Positions 40,904-50,085 of a stretch of DNA of 51,568 nucleotides are shown in pieces. The notes under the pieces are model-generated. The model made no database searches and was not told the DNA's origin. It worked only from the letters and a program-made list of their open reading frames with translations. The first letter of the stretch is position 1. Each line of letters starts with the position of its first letter. The stretch comes from Lachnospiraceae bacterium (GTDB taxonomy: Bacteria; Bacillota; Clostridia; Lachnospirales; Lachnospiraceae). The stretch spans positions 1 through 51,568 of the forward strand of contig SFEV01000035.1 of the NCBI GenBank assembly GCA_004557975.1, given 5' to 3'. Both the position numbers and the translations under genes were made by a program.

Positions 40904-41821
40904 ATGATGAAGAAAAATGCAAAAGTAAAGTTGCTGTTGACTGTGTTCTGTATGTTTTTTATTTTTTCATTCAGGACGATTCCGGCGCAGGCGGCAAAGG
41001 TGACGAAGGTCTGTGATCACATTACGAAGACGACGACTGTGCGGCAGGATATCACCAGAGATGGGAAAAAGGATACTCTGCGTTTTAAGCTGACGATGGA
41101 CGAGGAAGAATATGCTGTGGAGAAGGTACAGGTTTATGTGAACGGGAAAAAGGCACTGACGCTGAATAATAAAAATGCGTACTACTATTCACTGACGGTG
41201 CAGTACCTTTATCTGTCGAAGAGCAGAGAGTTTCTGCAGATTTACGGCACGGGAGACAATGACTATGTCGTGTCCAATGCGATCTATTCCTACAATGCAA
41301 AGACGAAAAAGCTGCAGAAGATTCTTGATCTGTCCAGCAGCAGTATGATTGCTCAGGATGTGGTCAGTGCAACGGGATCTCAGATCCGAATAGAGTATAC
41401 TGGTCAGCCTTCAGAGACTGGATGGCTGAAGTGCAGGTTTACGTACGTATATAAAAACGGAGGTTTTCAGCTGAAATCCAATTCCACGACATCTGTGAAG
41501 AGTGTACTTGGAAGCTTCGGGGATTACAAAAATGACGGTCTGGGAACCAGATTTGCCAAAAATCAGTTTGTCGTTTCAAACAAACGGACATTTTATACTG
41601 GTACCAGTCTGCAGCAGGCAGCCTTTACCGCACAGAAGGGCGATATTCTGACACTGAGGAAGCTTCGCATTATCGGAAAGAATGTATATCTTCAGTTTGT
41701 GAACAGCAGCGGTACAACGGGCTGGCAGAAGGTATTCGGATCGGACGTCTATGATTACAGCCGGTCGGATATGGAGAAGAGTGGATGGTTTGACGGTGTA
41801 TTTTACCGTCTGGCAGGCTGA
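40904..41821 (+). CDS. Secreted protein of unknown function
   Basis: The 305-aa protein has a clear signal peptide (MMKKNAKVKLLLTVFCMFF onward, cleavage probably after PAQA at about residue 30). The mature part is rich in Lys, Ser, Thr and Tyr. It begins with a repeat-free beta-rich stretch containing DITRDGKKDTLRFKL, resembling the calcium-binding-like DxDGxxD segments of VCBS-type surface proteins but not a full match. No catalytic motif was seen. It is monocistronic, with AAGGAGG before ATG 40904. The convergent Crp-type gene ends only 26 nt away. I do not recognise a named family. Confidence 0.8.
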   Translation: MMKKNAKVKLLLTVFCMFFIFSFRTIPAQAAKVTKVCDHITKTTTVRQDITRDGKKDTLRFKLTMDEEEYAVEKVQVYVNGKKALTLNNKNAYYYSLTVQYLYLSKSREFLQIYGTGDNDYVVSNAIYSYNAKTKKLQKILDLSSSSMIAQDVVSATGSQIRIEYTGQPSETGWLKCRFTYVYKNGGFQLKSNSTTSVKSVLGSFGDYKNDGLGTRFAKNQFVVSNKRTFYTGTSLQQAAFTAQKGDILTLRKLRIIGKNVYLQFVNSSGTTGWQKVFGSDVYDYSRSDMEKSGWFDGVFYRLAG

Positions 41822-41847
41822 CAGATCAGCATGCCTGCAGGCGTATT

Positions 41848-42522
41848 TCATCTGATGGATTCGGGGCTGTCCGTTCTGGCGGGCAGCGTGATTACTCTGC
41901 CCTTTGATTCGATCAGCCCTTCTTCCTTCATGTAACGGATTTCCCGCATCATGCTGCTGCGGTCCACACAGAGGTAGGAGGCAAGCTCGGTCAGTGACAT
42001 GTCCATGCAGAACGTGCTGCTGCCTGTTTCACTCTGCATCCACATAAAATAGTTCAGAAGCTTCTGGCGGATGGATTTCGCACTCAGGAGATTGACGCGA
42101 AGGGAAAGCGCCTGAGATTTTCTGGTGGCGAGCTGAAACAGGTTGTCGACGAGCTGCGAATGGTGGCTGCATGCATTGGGGCATCGCTTGATAATGCTGT
42201 CATAGGGAATAAACAGAAGCTCACAGTTGGAGTCTGCTTCCACGATATATTCCATGTTTGTCAGAGGAAGTGCAAAGAGTTCCCCGAACAGGTCGTTTTT
42301 TCCAAGGCGTTCCAGCAGCGTGTAGGAGCCGTCGTTATCGATACAGTACAGATGGGCCCTGCCGGAAAGCAGAACGCCGATTTTCTGAAGCCTGCGCTGG
42401 TAGGTCATGATGGTCTGCCCTTTTGGAACACACAGCTTTCTCGCTGCAAAACAGCAGAGCATACGGTCGATTTCAGACTGTGTGATTTCGCGGAAAAGAT
42501 CAAGAAAGGTCAGGTCTTCCAT
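41848..42522 (-). CDS. Crp/Fnr family transcriptional regulator
   Basis: The 224-aa protein has an N-terminal cyclic-nucleotide-binding-type beta barrel (LQKIGVLLSGRAHLYCIDNDGSY, LGKNDLFGELFALP) and a C-terminal winged helix (MSLTELASYLCVDRSSMMREIRYMKEEGLI). Cysteines occur in the N-terminal part (MLCCFAARKLC), but not in the spacing of classic FNR iron-sulfur sites. It is divergent from the flavodiiron operon across 177 bp and is a good candidate regulator of it, responding to oxygen, NO or redox state (inference). Confidence 0.9.
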   Translation of the reverse strand: MEDLTFLDLFREITQSEIDRMLCCFAARKLCVPKGQTIMTYQRRLQKIGVLLSGRAHLYCIDNDGSYTLLERLGKNDLFGELFALPLTNMEYIVEADSNCELLFIPYDSIIKRCPNACSHHSQLVDNLFQLATRKSQALSLRVNLLSAKSIRQKLLNYFMWMQSETGSSTFCMDMSLTELASYLCVDRSSMMREIRYMKEEGLIESKGRVITLPARTDSPESIR

Positions 42523-42554
42523 GGGGTATCCTCCTGATGGATAAATTGCAGGAG

Positions 42555-42586
42555 ATCCGTACGGATTTACGATTTATATGTACGGA
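42555..42586. promoter_or_regulatory. Palindrome and repeat between the Crp-type gene and the flavodiiron gene
   Basis: ATCCGTACGGAT at 42555-42566 is a perfect 12-bp palindrome, and its half GTACGGA recurs at 42580-42586, 21 bp downstream. It lies in the shared promoter region, nearer the regulator, and is a candidate operator. A -10-like TATACT at 42663-42668 precedes the flavodiiron gene but lacks a good -35. Confidence 0.45.
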
Positions 42587-42699
42587 ACTGCTATACAGTA
42601 TTATTTTTTAAGTATACTACAGAATTGTTGCATTTGCCACAGATGTTTTCAGAAATTATTGATATACTTACAGACAGAAATGTATAAAGGAGGCAATAT

Positions 42700-44562
42700 A
42701 TGTATTGTTATAGAAAGGTTACGGAGGATCTTTATTGGGTAGGAAGCAATGACCGTCGTCTGGCTATGTTCGAGGGCGTTTATTCTGTACCGGATGGAGT
42801 TTCCTACAATTCTTATCTTCTGATGGATGAGAAGACAGTTCTTTTTGACACAGTGGACAAAGCTGTAAAGACTGTTTTCTTTGAAAATATTGCAGAAGTG
42901 CTGGGCGGAAGAAAGCTTGACTATATGGTGATTCATCATATGGAGCCGGATCATTCCGAGGCAATCCAGGAGGTTGTACTGCGTTATCCGGAGGTACAGA
43001 TCATCTGCAATAAGAAGACTGCGACGATGATGAAGCAGTACTTTGACTTCGATGTGGATTCCAGAGCAATCCTTGTAAAAGAGGGTGACAGCTTCAGCAC
43101 AGGAAAGCACAATCTCGTGTTTGTCATGGCGCCGATGGTTCACTGGCCGGAGGTTATGGTTTCCTACGATACGACAGACAAGATCCTGTTTTCCGCAGAT
43201 GGTTTCGGTACATTCGGAGCACTCAACGGCGCATTGTTTGCAGACGAGGTGGATTTTGAGCGCGACTATCTGGACGAGGCGAGAAGATATTATACAAACA
43301 TCGTTGGAAAATACGGTGATCAGGTACAGGCTCTTCTCAAGAAAGCAGCGACACTGGAGATCGAGATGATCTGTCCGCTGCACGGTTTTGTATGGAGAAA
43401 GAATATCGGTGATTTTATTGGCAAGTATATGCACTGGAGCTCCTACGCACCGGAGGAGTATGGCGTAGTGATCGCGTATGCATCTGTTTACGGACATACG
43501 GAGAATGCAGCGGAGGTGCTGGCATGCCGTCTCCGTGAGCGCGGCGTAAAGACTGTGATGTACGATGTTTCTGTGACACCGGCATCTGACATTATTGCGG
43601 CAGCATTCAAGTGGAGCCATATTGTATTTGCTTCCACAACTTACAATGCAGGTATCTTTGTAAATATGGAAGCTCTGATCTTTGATCTCGTTGCACACAA
43701 TATTCAGAACAGAACGGTTGCTCTGATTGAGAACGGTTCCTGGGCGCCGACCAGCGGCGGACTGATGCGCAAAGAGCTTGAGAAATGCAAGAATATGACG
43801 ATTCTTGACGACAAGATCACGATTATTTCTTCTCTGAAGAGAGATCAGCTCGCGCAGATTGATGCTCTGGCTGACCAGCTGGCGTCGACGATTCCGACAA
43901 CAGCGAAGAAGCAGATGGCGCCGGCAGAGGTTGCAGAGGAGACAGCGAATGTGGTTGACCCGACTGCAATGTTCAAGCTTTCCTATGGTCTGTTTGTACT
44001 GACAGCGAAAGACGGTGATAAGGACAACGGCTGTATCATCAACACAGTTATGCAGGTGACAGACGTAAAGAAGCGCATTGCAATTGCAGTAAACAAGGCG
44101 AATTATACCCATGATATGATCCGCAAGACAGGTATATTCAATGTATCTGTCCTGACAACGGAGACTCCGTTCAAGGTGTTCAAGAACTTTGGTTTCCAGA
44201 GCGGACGTGATGTGGACAAGTTCGCAGAGTGCGGCGTGGATGCCCGCACAGCCAACGGTCTGCGCTATGCACCGAAGTATGCAAATGCAGTGATTTCCGG
44301 AAAGGTAGTGGAAGAGCATGAATATGATACGCATACACTGTTTATCGCAGAGGTAACGGAGGCAGTTGTGCTCTCCAGTGTTCCCAGTGTGACGTATCAG
44401 TATTATTTCGATCACATCAAACCGCAGCCGCAGCCGACTACAAATAAGACAGGCTATGTCTGCAAGATCTGCGGATACGTATATGAGGGAGAGGAACTTC
44501 CGGAAGATTTCATCTGCCCGCTCTGCAAGCACGGCGTGGATGATTTTGAGAAGCTTTCATAA
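42700..44562 (+). CDS. Multidomain flavodiiron protein (flavorubredoxin with flavin reductase)
   Basis: The 620-aa protein is a natural fusion. Residues 1-250 are a metallo-beta-lactamase-like diiron domain with HxExDH as H80-M-E82-P-D84-H85. About 255-400 is a flavodoxin domain (VIAYASVYGHTENAAEVLACRL) that binds FMN. About 410-575 is a flavin reductase-like domain (AMFKLSYGLFVLTAKDGDKDNG), and the C-terminus is a rubredoxin (CKICGYVYEGEELP, CPLCKHG). It should reduce oxygen to water, or NO to N2O, in an anaerobe, with its own electron-transfer modules attached. It is followed by a separate rubredoxin gene. AAAGGAGG lies 8 nt before the ATG. Confidence 0.95.
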   Translation: MYCYRKVTEDLYWVGSNDRRLAMFEGVYSVPDGVSYNSYLLMDEKTVLFDTVDKAVKTVFFENIAEVLGGRKLDYMVIHHMEPDHSEAIQEVVLRYPEVQIICNKKTATMMKQYFDFDVDSRAILVKEGDSFSTGKHNLVFVMAPMVHWPEVMVSYDTTDKILFSADGFGTFGALNGALFADEVDFERDYLDEARRYYTNIVGKYGDQVQALLKKAATLEIEMICPLHGFVWRKNIGDFIGKYMHWSSYAPEEYGVVIAYASVYGHTENAAEVLACRLRERGVKTVMYDVSVTPASDIIAAAFKWSHIVFASTTYNAGIFVNMEALIFDLVAHNIQNRTVALIENGSWAPTSGGLMRKELEKCKNMTILDDKITIISSLKRDQLAQIDALADQLASTIPTTAKKQMAPAEVAEETANVVDPTAMFKLSYGLFVLTAKDGDKDNGCIINTVMQVTDVKKRIAIAVNKANYTHDMIRKTGIFNVSVLTTETPFKVFKNFGFQSGRDVDKFAECGVDARTANGLRYAPKYANAVISGKVVEEHEYDTHTLFIAEVTEAVVLSSVPSVTYQYYFDHIKPQPQPTTNKTGYVCKICGYVYEGEELPEDFICPLCKHGVDDFEKLS

Positions 44563-44642
44563 AATGCTTCCGGTATCAGAAGAGGCAGAGACTGCTTTTT
44601 CTATAGATAATTACAGAAAAGTTTTGAAAGGAGAATGAAATT

Positions 44643-44798
44643 ATGAAGTATGTATGTGACGTTTGCGGATGGGAGTATGACGAGGCAGCAGGTGCACCGG
44701 AGCATGGCATTGCACCGGGTACGAAGTGGGAAGACATTCCGGACGATTTTGAGTGTCCTCTGTGCGGTGTAGGAAAAGATCAGTTCTCAGAGGCTTAA
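44643..44798 (+). CDS. Rubredoxin
   Basis: The 51-aa protein has the two iron-binding pairs CDVCGW and CPLCGV, plus EYDEAAGAPEHGIAPGTKWEDIPDDFECP, the classic rubredoxin layout. It carries a single FeS4 electron. The start at 44643 has GAAAGGAG upstream. It lies 80 nt after the flavodiiron gene and probably shares its mRNA, giving a soluble electron donor besides the fused one. Confidence 0.97.
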   Translation: MKYVCDVCGWEYDEAAGAPEHGIAPGTKWEDIPDDFECPLCGVGKDQFSEA

Positions 44799-44818
44799 GG
44801 TTAAGGCATTGTTTCATG

Positions 44819-44866
44819 AGCTGGTAATTTCTGCGGCCCGGTGTCGCTGGAATTACCAGCTTTTTT
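44819..44866 (+). terminator. Terminator after rubredoxin
   Basis: AGCTGGTAATT (44819-44829) pairs with AATTACCAGCT (44851-44861), followed by T residues. It closes the flavodiiron-rubredoxin transcript. Confidence 0.92.
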
Positions 44867-45111
44867 GCGGTTTCACAGAATTCTCCGGAACAAAATAACG
44901 AATAAAAGTGGATGAAGGAATGATTTGCTGCTTTTTCTCCGTGCTTTCGCTCAATAAAAAAATGATTAAACCCACTTTTTTATATATTTTGAATAGTTTT
45001 TTTTATAGAAAGAGCAAGTGCGTTGTGATAATATATAACTACAAAAAACGTGTGCGGCCAAAATGGCTGCGAAGCAGCACATGCACTGTTCAAAGAGAAG
45101 GAGGATTATTC
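44867..45111 (+). other. Leader and promoter region of the second sugar operon
   Basis: An AT-rich stretch contains AAAGTGG...CCACTTTTT around 44905-44980 and a -10-like TAATAT at 45029-45034 without a good -35, as expected if an activator (perhaps the downstream response regulator) is needed. A GCTGC-GAA-GCAGC hairpin lies at about 45066-45078, before the ribosome site. No small gene with a convincing site was found. Confidence 0.45.
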
Positions 45112-46398
45112 ATGAAGAAAAGACTTATCAGTGTATTATTTGCAGCAACACTGTCCCTTACATCCGTGATGGGACTGACAGCTTCAGCAGAAGAGCTGAG
45201 GTTCTGGAACGTGGGAGCAGAGGGAAATGACCTTGCAATCGTAGAAAAGGCCATTGAAATTTACAATTCCACGACAGAGAGCGGTTATACAATTGTAAAT
45301 GAGCCGACACAGAACGATGCATATAAGGAGAAGCTTGTTATTGCAATGAGTTCAGGTGAATGCCCGGATATGTATACACACTGGTCAGGCGGTCCGATGA
45401 ACGAGTATATTAATTCAGGTTATGCACAGGATGTCACAGAGCTGTTCAATGCAAATGGTCTGTCTGACAAGATTGTACAGGGTGGTATTGCACAGAGTAC
45501 ATACAATGACAGCATTTATGCAATTCCGTATCTGAATGTATCTGTTTCCGGTATTTACTACAACAAGACGATCTTTGATGATCTTGGTCTGGCAGTTCCG
45601 ACAACTATCGGAGAACTGGAAACAGTCTGCGATACACTTGTTGAGAATGGCATTATCCCGTTCGCACTTGCAAACTCCACAAAGTGGACAGGATCCATGT
45701 ACTTCATGAACCTGGCAGCACGCTACGGCGGACTTGAGCCGTTTGCAAAAGCTGTAGCAGGCGAAGGCTCCTTCGAAGACGAGTGCTTCATCTGGGCAGG
45801 CGAGAAGATCGTTGAATGGGTAGAAAAAGGATACTTCCCGGAAGGTGTTAACTCCTTAAGCGAGGATGACGGACAGGCAAGACAGCTTCTTTATACAGGT
45901 GAGGCAGCAATGTCCTGTATCGGTTCCTGGTACACAAGTACGATCAAATCTGACAGCGAAGAGTTCTTTGATGAGAACATGGGCTGGTTCGCATTCCCGG
46001 CATACGAGGGTGCAGAGGATGTTGATCCTTCTATCCTGATCGGTACACTTGGCGATAACTTTATTTCCTTCAATTGCGAAGGCGAAGCTCTTGATGCAGC
46101 AGTAGAGTTTGCATCTATCTTCTCAACACCGGAAATGGTTGAATTCATGGCAGAGTGCGGCAAGATCCCGCCGACAACAGATGCTGCAGATTATATTACA
46201 GATCCGGTTACAAAGACCATCTTTGAAGCAGTGCAGAATGCGTCTGCAGTACAGCTGTGGTATGATCAGTATCTTCCGTCAGCAGTTGCAAATGCACATC
46301 TGGATGGACTGCAGGAAGTATTCGGTCTGACAAAGACTCCGGCTGAGGCACAGGCTATGATGCAGGCAGCTATGGAAGAGTACAATGCAAACAAATAA
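45112..46398 (+). CDS. Sugar ABC transporter substrate-binding protein (CUT1 type)
   Basis: The 428-aa protein has a signal peptide (MKKRLISVLFAATLSLTSV to TASA, about residues 1-25) without any Cys, so it is not a lipoprotein. The mature part begins EELRFWNVGAEGND and includes MSSGECPDMYTHWSGGPMNEY and the hinge-region AIPYLNVSVSGIYYNK of CUT1 binding proteins. ATG 45112 has AAGGAGGATTATTC upstream; the frame is open to 44908 but upstream starts lack a site. The ligand is unknown; no glycosidase is in the window. It is the first gene of a set of two permeases and a two-component system. Confidence 0.9.
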   Translation: MKKRLISVLFAATLSLTSVMGLTASAEELRFWNVGAEGNDLAIVEKAIEIYNSTTESGYTIVNEPTQNDAYKEKLVIAMSSGECPDMYTHWSGGPMNEYINSGYAQDVTELFNANGLSDKIVQGGIAQSTYNDSIYAIPYLNVSVSGIYYNKTIFDDLGLAVPTTIGELETVCDTLVENGIIPFALANSTKWTGSMYFMNLAARYGGLEPFAKAVAGEGSFEDECFIWAGEKIVEWVEKGYFPEGVNSLSEDDGQARQLLYTGEAAMSCIGSWYTSTIKSDSEEFFDENMGWFAFPAYEGAEDVDPSILIGTLGDNFISFNCEGEALDAAVEFASIFSTPEMVEFMAECGKIPPTTDAADYITDPVTKTIFEAVQNASAVQLWYDQYLPSAVANAHLDGLQEVFGLTKTPAEAQAMMQAAMEEYNANK

Positions 46399-46451
46399 TT
46401 GATTCTGACAATCAGACAGTGCAGTACGTAACTGTTAATCAGTGAAACAGA

Positions 46452-46496
46452 GGGCTGCCGTGAAATGGGTGTGGAAGCATCATTTTGCGGCAGCCC
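46452..46496 (+). other. Stable hairpin between binding protein and permease genes
   Basis: GGGCTGCCG (46452-46460) pairs perfectly with CGGCAGCCC (46488-46496). No T-run follows, so RNA processing or mRNA stabilisation is more likely than termination. The equivalent position of the first sugar operon holds a true terminator. Confidence 0.75.
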
Positions 46497-46538
46497 GTTC
46501 GATAAGAACTGTTTCATACGGGAGATGGAGGTTTTCTG

Positions 46539-47435
46539 ATGAAAGAAAATTCATTACAGAAAAGCAGGCAGAGAGAGACAAACAAAGTAGCAGCTGTGTT
46601 TCTGGCACCTGTAATGCTGATTCTTGTTCTGTATGTGTTTTATCCTATTGTAAATACATTCCAGACAAGTCTTTATGAGTGGAACGGCATTTCCGCGGAC
46701 AAGATTTTTATCGGTATCAGTAACTGGAGCAAGCTAATTAAGGACGGAAATTTCTGGTTCGCTTTTTCCAATAATATCAAGATCATGATCCTTTCGATCT
46801 GTATTCAGATTCCGCTCGGCCTTGCGATGGCGACATTTCTTGATTTTGCAGGGAAAAAAACAAATGTTTTTAAGGTAATCTGGTTTATACCGATGCTGGT
46901 ATCGTCCGTTGCCATCGGTTTCCTTTTTACATATGCTCTGGCAACAAAGGGCGGCATGATCAGTTCTATTTCCAATTTCTTCGGCGGTCCGAATATCGAT
47001 CTCCTCGGAAATCCGTCAACGGCACTGTATACGATCATTGCCATTATAGCATGGCAGTTCACTCCGTTTTATATGGTTTACTGTATGGCGGCCTACACGA
47101 ATATTTCTCCGGAAGTATTTGAGGCGGCAAGAATAGACGGAGCAACGAGAGGACAGTATTTCTGGAAAATAGCACTTCCACTTCTGACTCCTTCACTGAA
47201 GAGTGCGGCAATTCTTTCCATGGTTGGTTCTCTGAAGTATTTCGACCTGATTTATGTTATGACAAACGGCGGTCCGGGAAGATCCACCGAGCTGATGGCA
47301 ACCTATATGTACAAGCTTTCTTTCTCAGAATTTAATATGGGTTACGGCTCCGCAGTGGCTGCAGGAATGTTCCTGCTGATTTCTGTGATTGCGCTGTTTA
47401 CGATGAAAGTGATCAACGGAAAGGGGGAGGACTGA
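46539..47435 (+). CDS. Sugar ABC transporter permease 1 (MalF-like)
   Basis: The 298-aa membrane protein has six predicted segments, the N-terminal VAAVFLAPVMLILVLYVFYPIV, and the EAA loop PEVFEAARIDGATRGQYFW. The NGGPGRSTELMATYMYKLSF block is a CUT1 marker. Its site is GGAGATGGAGG. It is co-transcribed with the following permease, 3 nt away. Confidence 0.93.
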   Translation: MKENSLQKSRQRETNKVAAVFLAPVMLILVLYVFYPIVNTFQTSLYEWNGISADKIFIGISNWSKLIKDGNFWFAFSNNIKIMILSICIQIPLGLAMATFLDFAGKKTNVFKVIWFIPMLVSSVAIGFLFTYALATKGGMISSISNFFGGPNIDLLGNPSTALYTIIAIIAWQFTPFYMVYCMAAYTNISPEVFEAARIDGATRGQYFWKIALPLLTPSLKSAAILSMVGSLKYFDLIYVMTNGGPGRSTELMATYMYKLSFSEFNMGYGSAVAAGMFLLISVIALFTMKVINGKGED

Positions 47436-47438
47436 TAG

Positions 47439-48287
47439 ATGGAACAGTACAAAAAGAACAAAATCAAAAGCAGAATCTGCTGGGTAATTGCTTCCATTCT
47501 TGCGGTGATACAGCTTCTGATTGCGATCCTTCCGTTTTTCTTTATGGTGCTGAACTCCTTTAAAGAAAAATTTGAAATGCTGACCAAAGGCGTTTTCACC
47601 CTTCCGGATACATTTTATATCGATAACTATAAAGAAGTCCTGAGCGGAAAGTTTTTCACCTTTTTCCTGAACAGCGTGATTGTTTTGCTGGTTGCCCTGA
47701 CGATTCTTCTTCTGGTGGCAGCATGCGCTTCCTATCCGCTGTCAAGATTTAAGTTCAAACTGAATGCGCCGATTTATGCATTGATTGTGGCGTGTATGTC
47801 GATCCCGGTTCATGTAACGCTGATTCCGATTTTTAAAATGACCCGGAGTATGCATTTATATGATACAATATGGTCATTGATAGGACCTTACGTGGCGATG
47901 GGAGTTCCGATTTCTGTATTTATCCTGACCAGCTTCATGAAAGGTATTCCGAAAGAGATTGAGGAATCAGCAGAAATTGATGGATGCAACAAGTTTAAAA
48001 TGTTTACCAAGATGATTTTTCCGCTGTCAAAGCCGGGACTTTCCACACTTGCGATTTATAACGGAGTAAATATGTGGAATGAGTTCAGCTTTGCATATAC
48101 ACTGACGCAGTCTGCCGAGCACAGAACACTTCCTCTGGCAGTGTGGGAATTCCGTGGACGTTATTCCATGAACACACCAATGATTATGGCGGTTCTGGTA
48201 CTGACGCTGCTGCCGATGCTGATTCTGTTCATTTTTGCACAGGATAAGCTTGTGAAAGGTATGACAGCCGGGGCAGTCAAGGGCTGA
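47439..48287 (+). CDS. Sugar ABC transporter permease 2 (MalG-like)
   Basis: The 282-aa membrane protein has the MalG-type loop IPKEIEESAEIDGCNKFKMF and the C-terminal FAQDKLVKGMTAGAVKG. The EAA-loop motif is EIEESAEIDG, with Ser replacing the first Ala, a variation seen in the family. AAAGGGGGAGGAC precedes the ATG. No ATPase gene is present. Confidence 0.93.
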   Translation: MEQYKKNKIKSRICWVIASILAVIQLLIAILPFFFMVLNSFKEKFEMLTKGVFTLPDTFYIDNYKEVLSGKFFTFFLNSVIVLLVALTILLLVAACASYPLSRFKFKLNAPIYALIVACMSIPVHVTLIPIFKMTRSMHLYDTIWSLIGPYVAMGVPISVFILTSFMKGIPKEIEESAEIDGCNKFKMFTKMIFPLSKPGLSTLAIYNGVNMWNEFSFAYTLTQSAEHRTLPLAVWEFRGRYSMNTPMIMAVLVLTLLPMLILFIFAQDKLVKGMTAGAVKG

Positions 48288-48306
48288 TGATTCGGAGGTA
48301 TAAGCA

Positions 48307-50085
48307 ATGAGAGAACGAATAAAGAAATGGGGATTTGAAAAGAAGATGAAGGTGTTCTTTTCAGTTACGATTGTCCTTGTTTCTTTATTCGTTCTTTTGG
48401 TTACGACATTATCCAGTATTATGAATGCCTTTGAGAACGAAAAGGCATCGGCGCAGAAACAGCTGGACTTTCTGTGTACCAACTACGAATCTTCTCTGGA
48501 ACAGTACAAGAACATGTGCGTGGCTATTCTGATGGATGATTCTGTACAGAAATACCTGAGAGGTACCCAAAAGAATTCTGTGGAATTTCTGGAAGCGGGA
48601 AGCGATGCCCGCAGAATTCTGGTTCAGACTTACAATTCCAATATGAATATCAATTTTATTGCTCTGATGAACGACATGGCAGACAGCTGCATCTATCGCG
48701 GAGAATCCATTGCATATACGGATTACGAAAATTCCTGGGAGCGTGACTGGGAAGGCAGCCAGGAAAGCAGCAGCGTTGCCATGAAAATCAGCTTCGGCAG
48801 GCAGTATTACAACGGAAAAAGATACACACTCTCCATTTACTATCCGGCCTATTCCAACCAGATTCTGCAGAAATCCTACGGCCTTCTGTGCATCAATATG
48901 AATGATACTTTTTTTGAGAGCATCTTCAGCCAGGATAACGGGGCCGGCAGGAAGAGTTCGGAAATTATGCTGATGGATCTGGACGGTGTACTGGTGGCAG
49001 CGGCTGAAACCGACAGAATCGGGGAGAAAGCCGTGTATGCGCAGCAGCTGAAAGGGGAGGAAGGCTCCTTTGTACAGGACGGAAGCCTGATCAGTTACCG
49101 GAGAATCGGAGCATGGAATTATTATCTGCTCAGCGTCTGCTCCGTACTGGATCTGTACAGTCCCGGTTTTGAAACGGCGGTGTGGGTGGCAGCGTTTGCG
49201 CTGGTCCTGATTCTGGTATGTACTACGATTGCGGGACGGATTCTTTCCAGGGTATATGCGCCGCTGGATCAGGTGGTGCAGGAGATGGCCAGTGTCTCCA
49301 ACGAATGTCTGGATGTCCGGATCAATGCGGAGCATCTGGGAAAAGATTTTGAACGGATGGCAGACGGATTTAACAGGATGATGGACAGGCTCTGTGAGAC
49401 CATAGAAGAGGTCCGGATCAAGCAGGAGCAGATTTCCCAGACAAAGCTGAATGCACTTCAGTCGCAGATTCATCCGCATTTTCTGTATAATACGCTTGAC
49501 TGTATTCACTGGCAGGCTGTTGCGGAGGGAAACAGGGAGATTTCCACCCTTGTAAAAGCCCTTGCTTCCTATTACAGAATTTGTCTGAGCCGGGGGAAGG
49601 ATATTATTCCGCTCTCGGAGGAGCTTCAGCATATCAAATATTATATGGTGATTCAGAATATGAGGTTCGACCACAAAATAGAGCTGGAAATCCATGTGGA
49701 CGAGTGCTATAAAAAGATACTTCTCCCCAAGGTAACGCTTCAGCCTCTCGTTGAAAATGCCGTGGAACACGGGATTGAACGAAATGAAGGCGGAAAGGGA
49801 AAAATCCGTATCTGGGTGGAGGCTGAGAATGAAGATGTCCTTCTGAAGATTTCGGATACAGGAAGCGGTATCACTCCTGAAAAAATAGAACAGATGAACA
49901 GATATCTTCATGCCGTGGAGACCGATTTTGGATACGGAGTGAGAAATGTGAACAGAAGAATAGAGCTTCTGTTTGGGGAACACTACGGTCTGGAATATGA
50001 GGAAAACGAAAACCACGGTGTTACTGTGACGGTGCGTCTGCCGTATACAGAGGAGTCTGCAGGAGAAAAGGATGAGACAGTATAA
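48307..50085 (+). CDS. Sensor histidine kinase (YesM-like)
   Basis: The 592-aa protein has a membrane helix at about residues 18-40, a large extracellular sensing region, a second helix near 295-318 and a HAMP segment. It also has the LytS/YesM-type His_kinase motif LQSQIHPHFLYNTLDCIHWQA and an ATP-binding domain (LVENAVEHGIE, DTGSGI). The His in IHPHFLYN is the phosphorylation site. It follows the permeases after 19 nt and overlaps the response regulator, so it probably senses the sugar or binding protein and controls this operon. Confidence 0.94.
   Translation: MRERIKKWGFEKKMKVFFSVTIVLVSLFVLLVTTLSSIMNAFENEKASAQKQLDFLCTNYESSLEQYKNMCVAILMDDSVQKYLRGTQKNSVEFLEAGSDARRILVQTYNSNMNINFIALMNDMADSCIYRGESIAYTDYENSWERDWEGSQESSSVAMKISFGRQYYNGKRYTLSIYYPAYSNQILQKSYGLLCINMNDTFFESIFSQDNGAGRKSSEIMLMDLDGVLVAAAETDRIGEKAVYAQQLKGEEGSFVQDGSLISYRRIGAWNYYLLSVCSVLDLYSPGFETAVWVAAFALVLILVCTTIAGRILSRVYAPLDQVVQEMASVSNECLDVRINAEHLGKDFERMADGFNRMMDRLCETIEEVRIKQEQISQTKLNALQSQIHPHFLYNTLDCIHWQAVAEGNREISTLVKALASYYRICLSRGKDIIPLSEELQHIKYYMVIQNMRFDHKIELEIHVDECYKKILLPKVTLQPLVENAVEHGIERNEGGKGKIRIWVEAENEDVLLKISDTGSGITPEKIEQMNRYLHAVETDFGYGVRNVNRRIELLFGEHYGLEYEENENHGVTVTVRLPYTEESAGEKDETV

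Noticed and set aside
42649..44532. Very long minus-strand open frame (627 codons)
   Set aside because: It lies fully opposite the flavodiiron gene, has no recognisable domain or ribosome site, and a biased Cys/His/Arg-rich composition typical of shadow frames.
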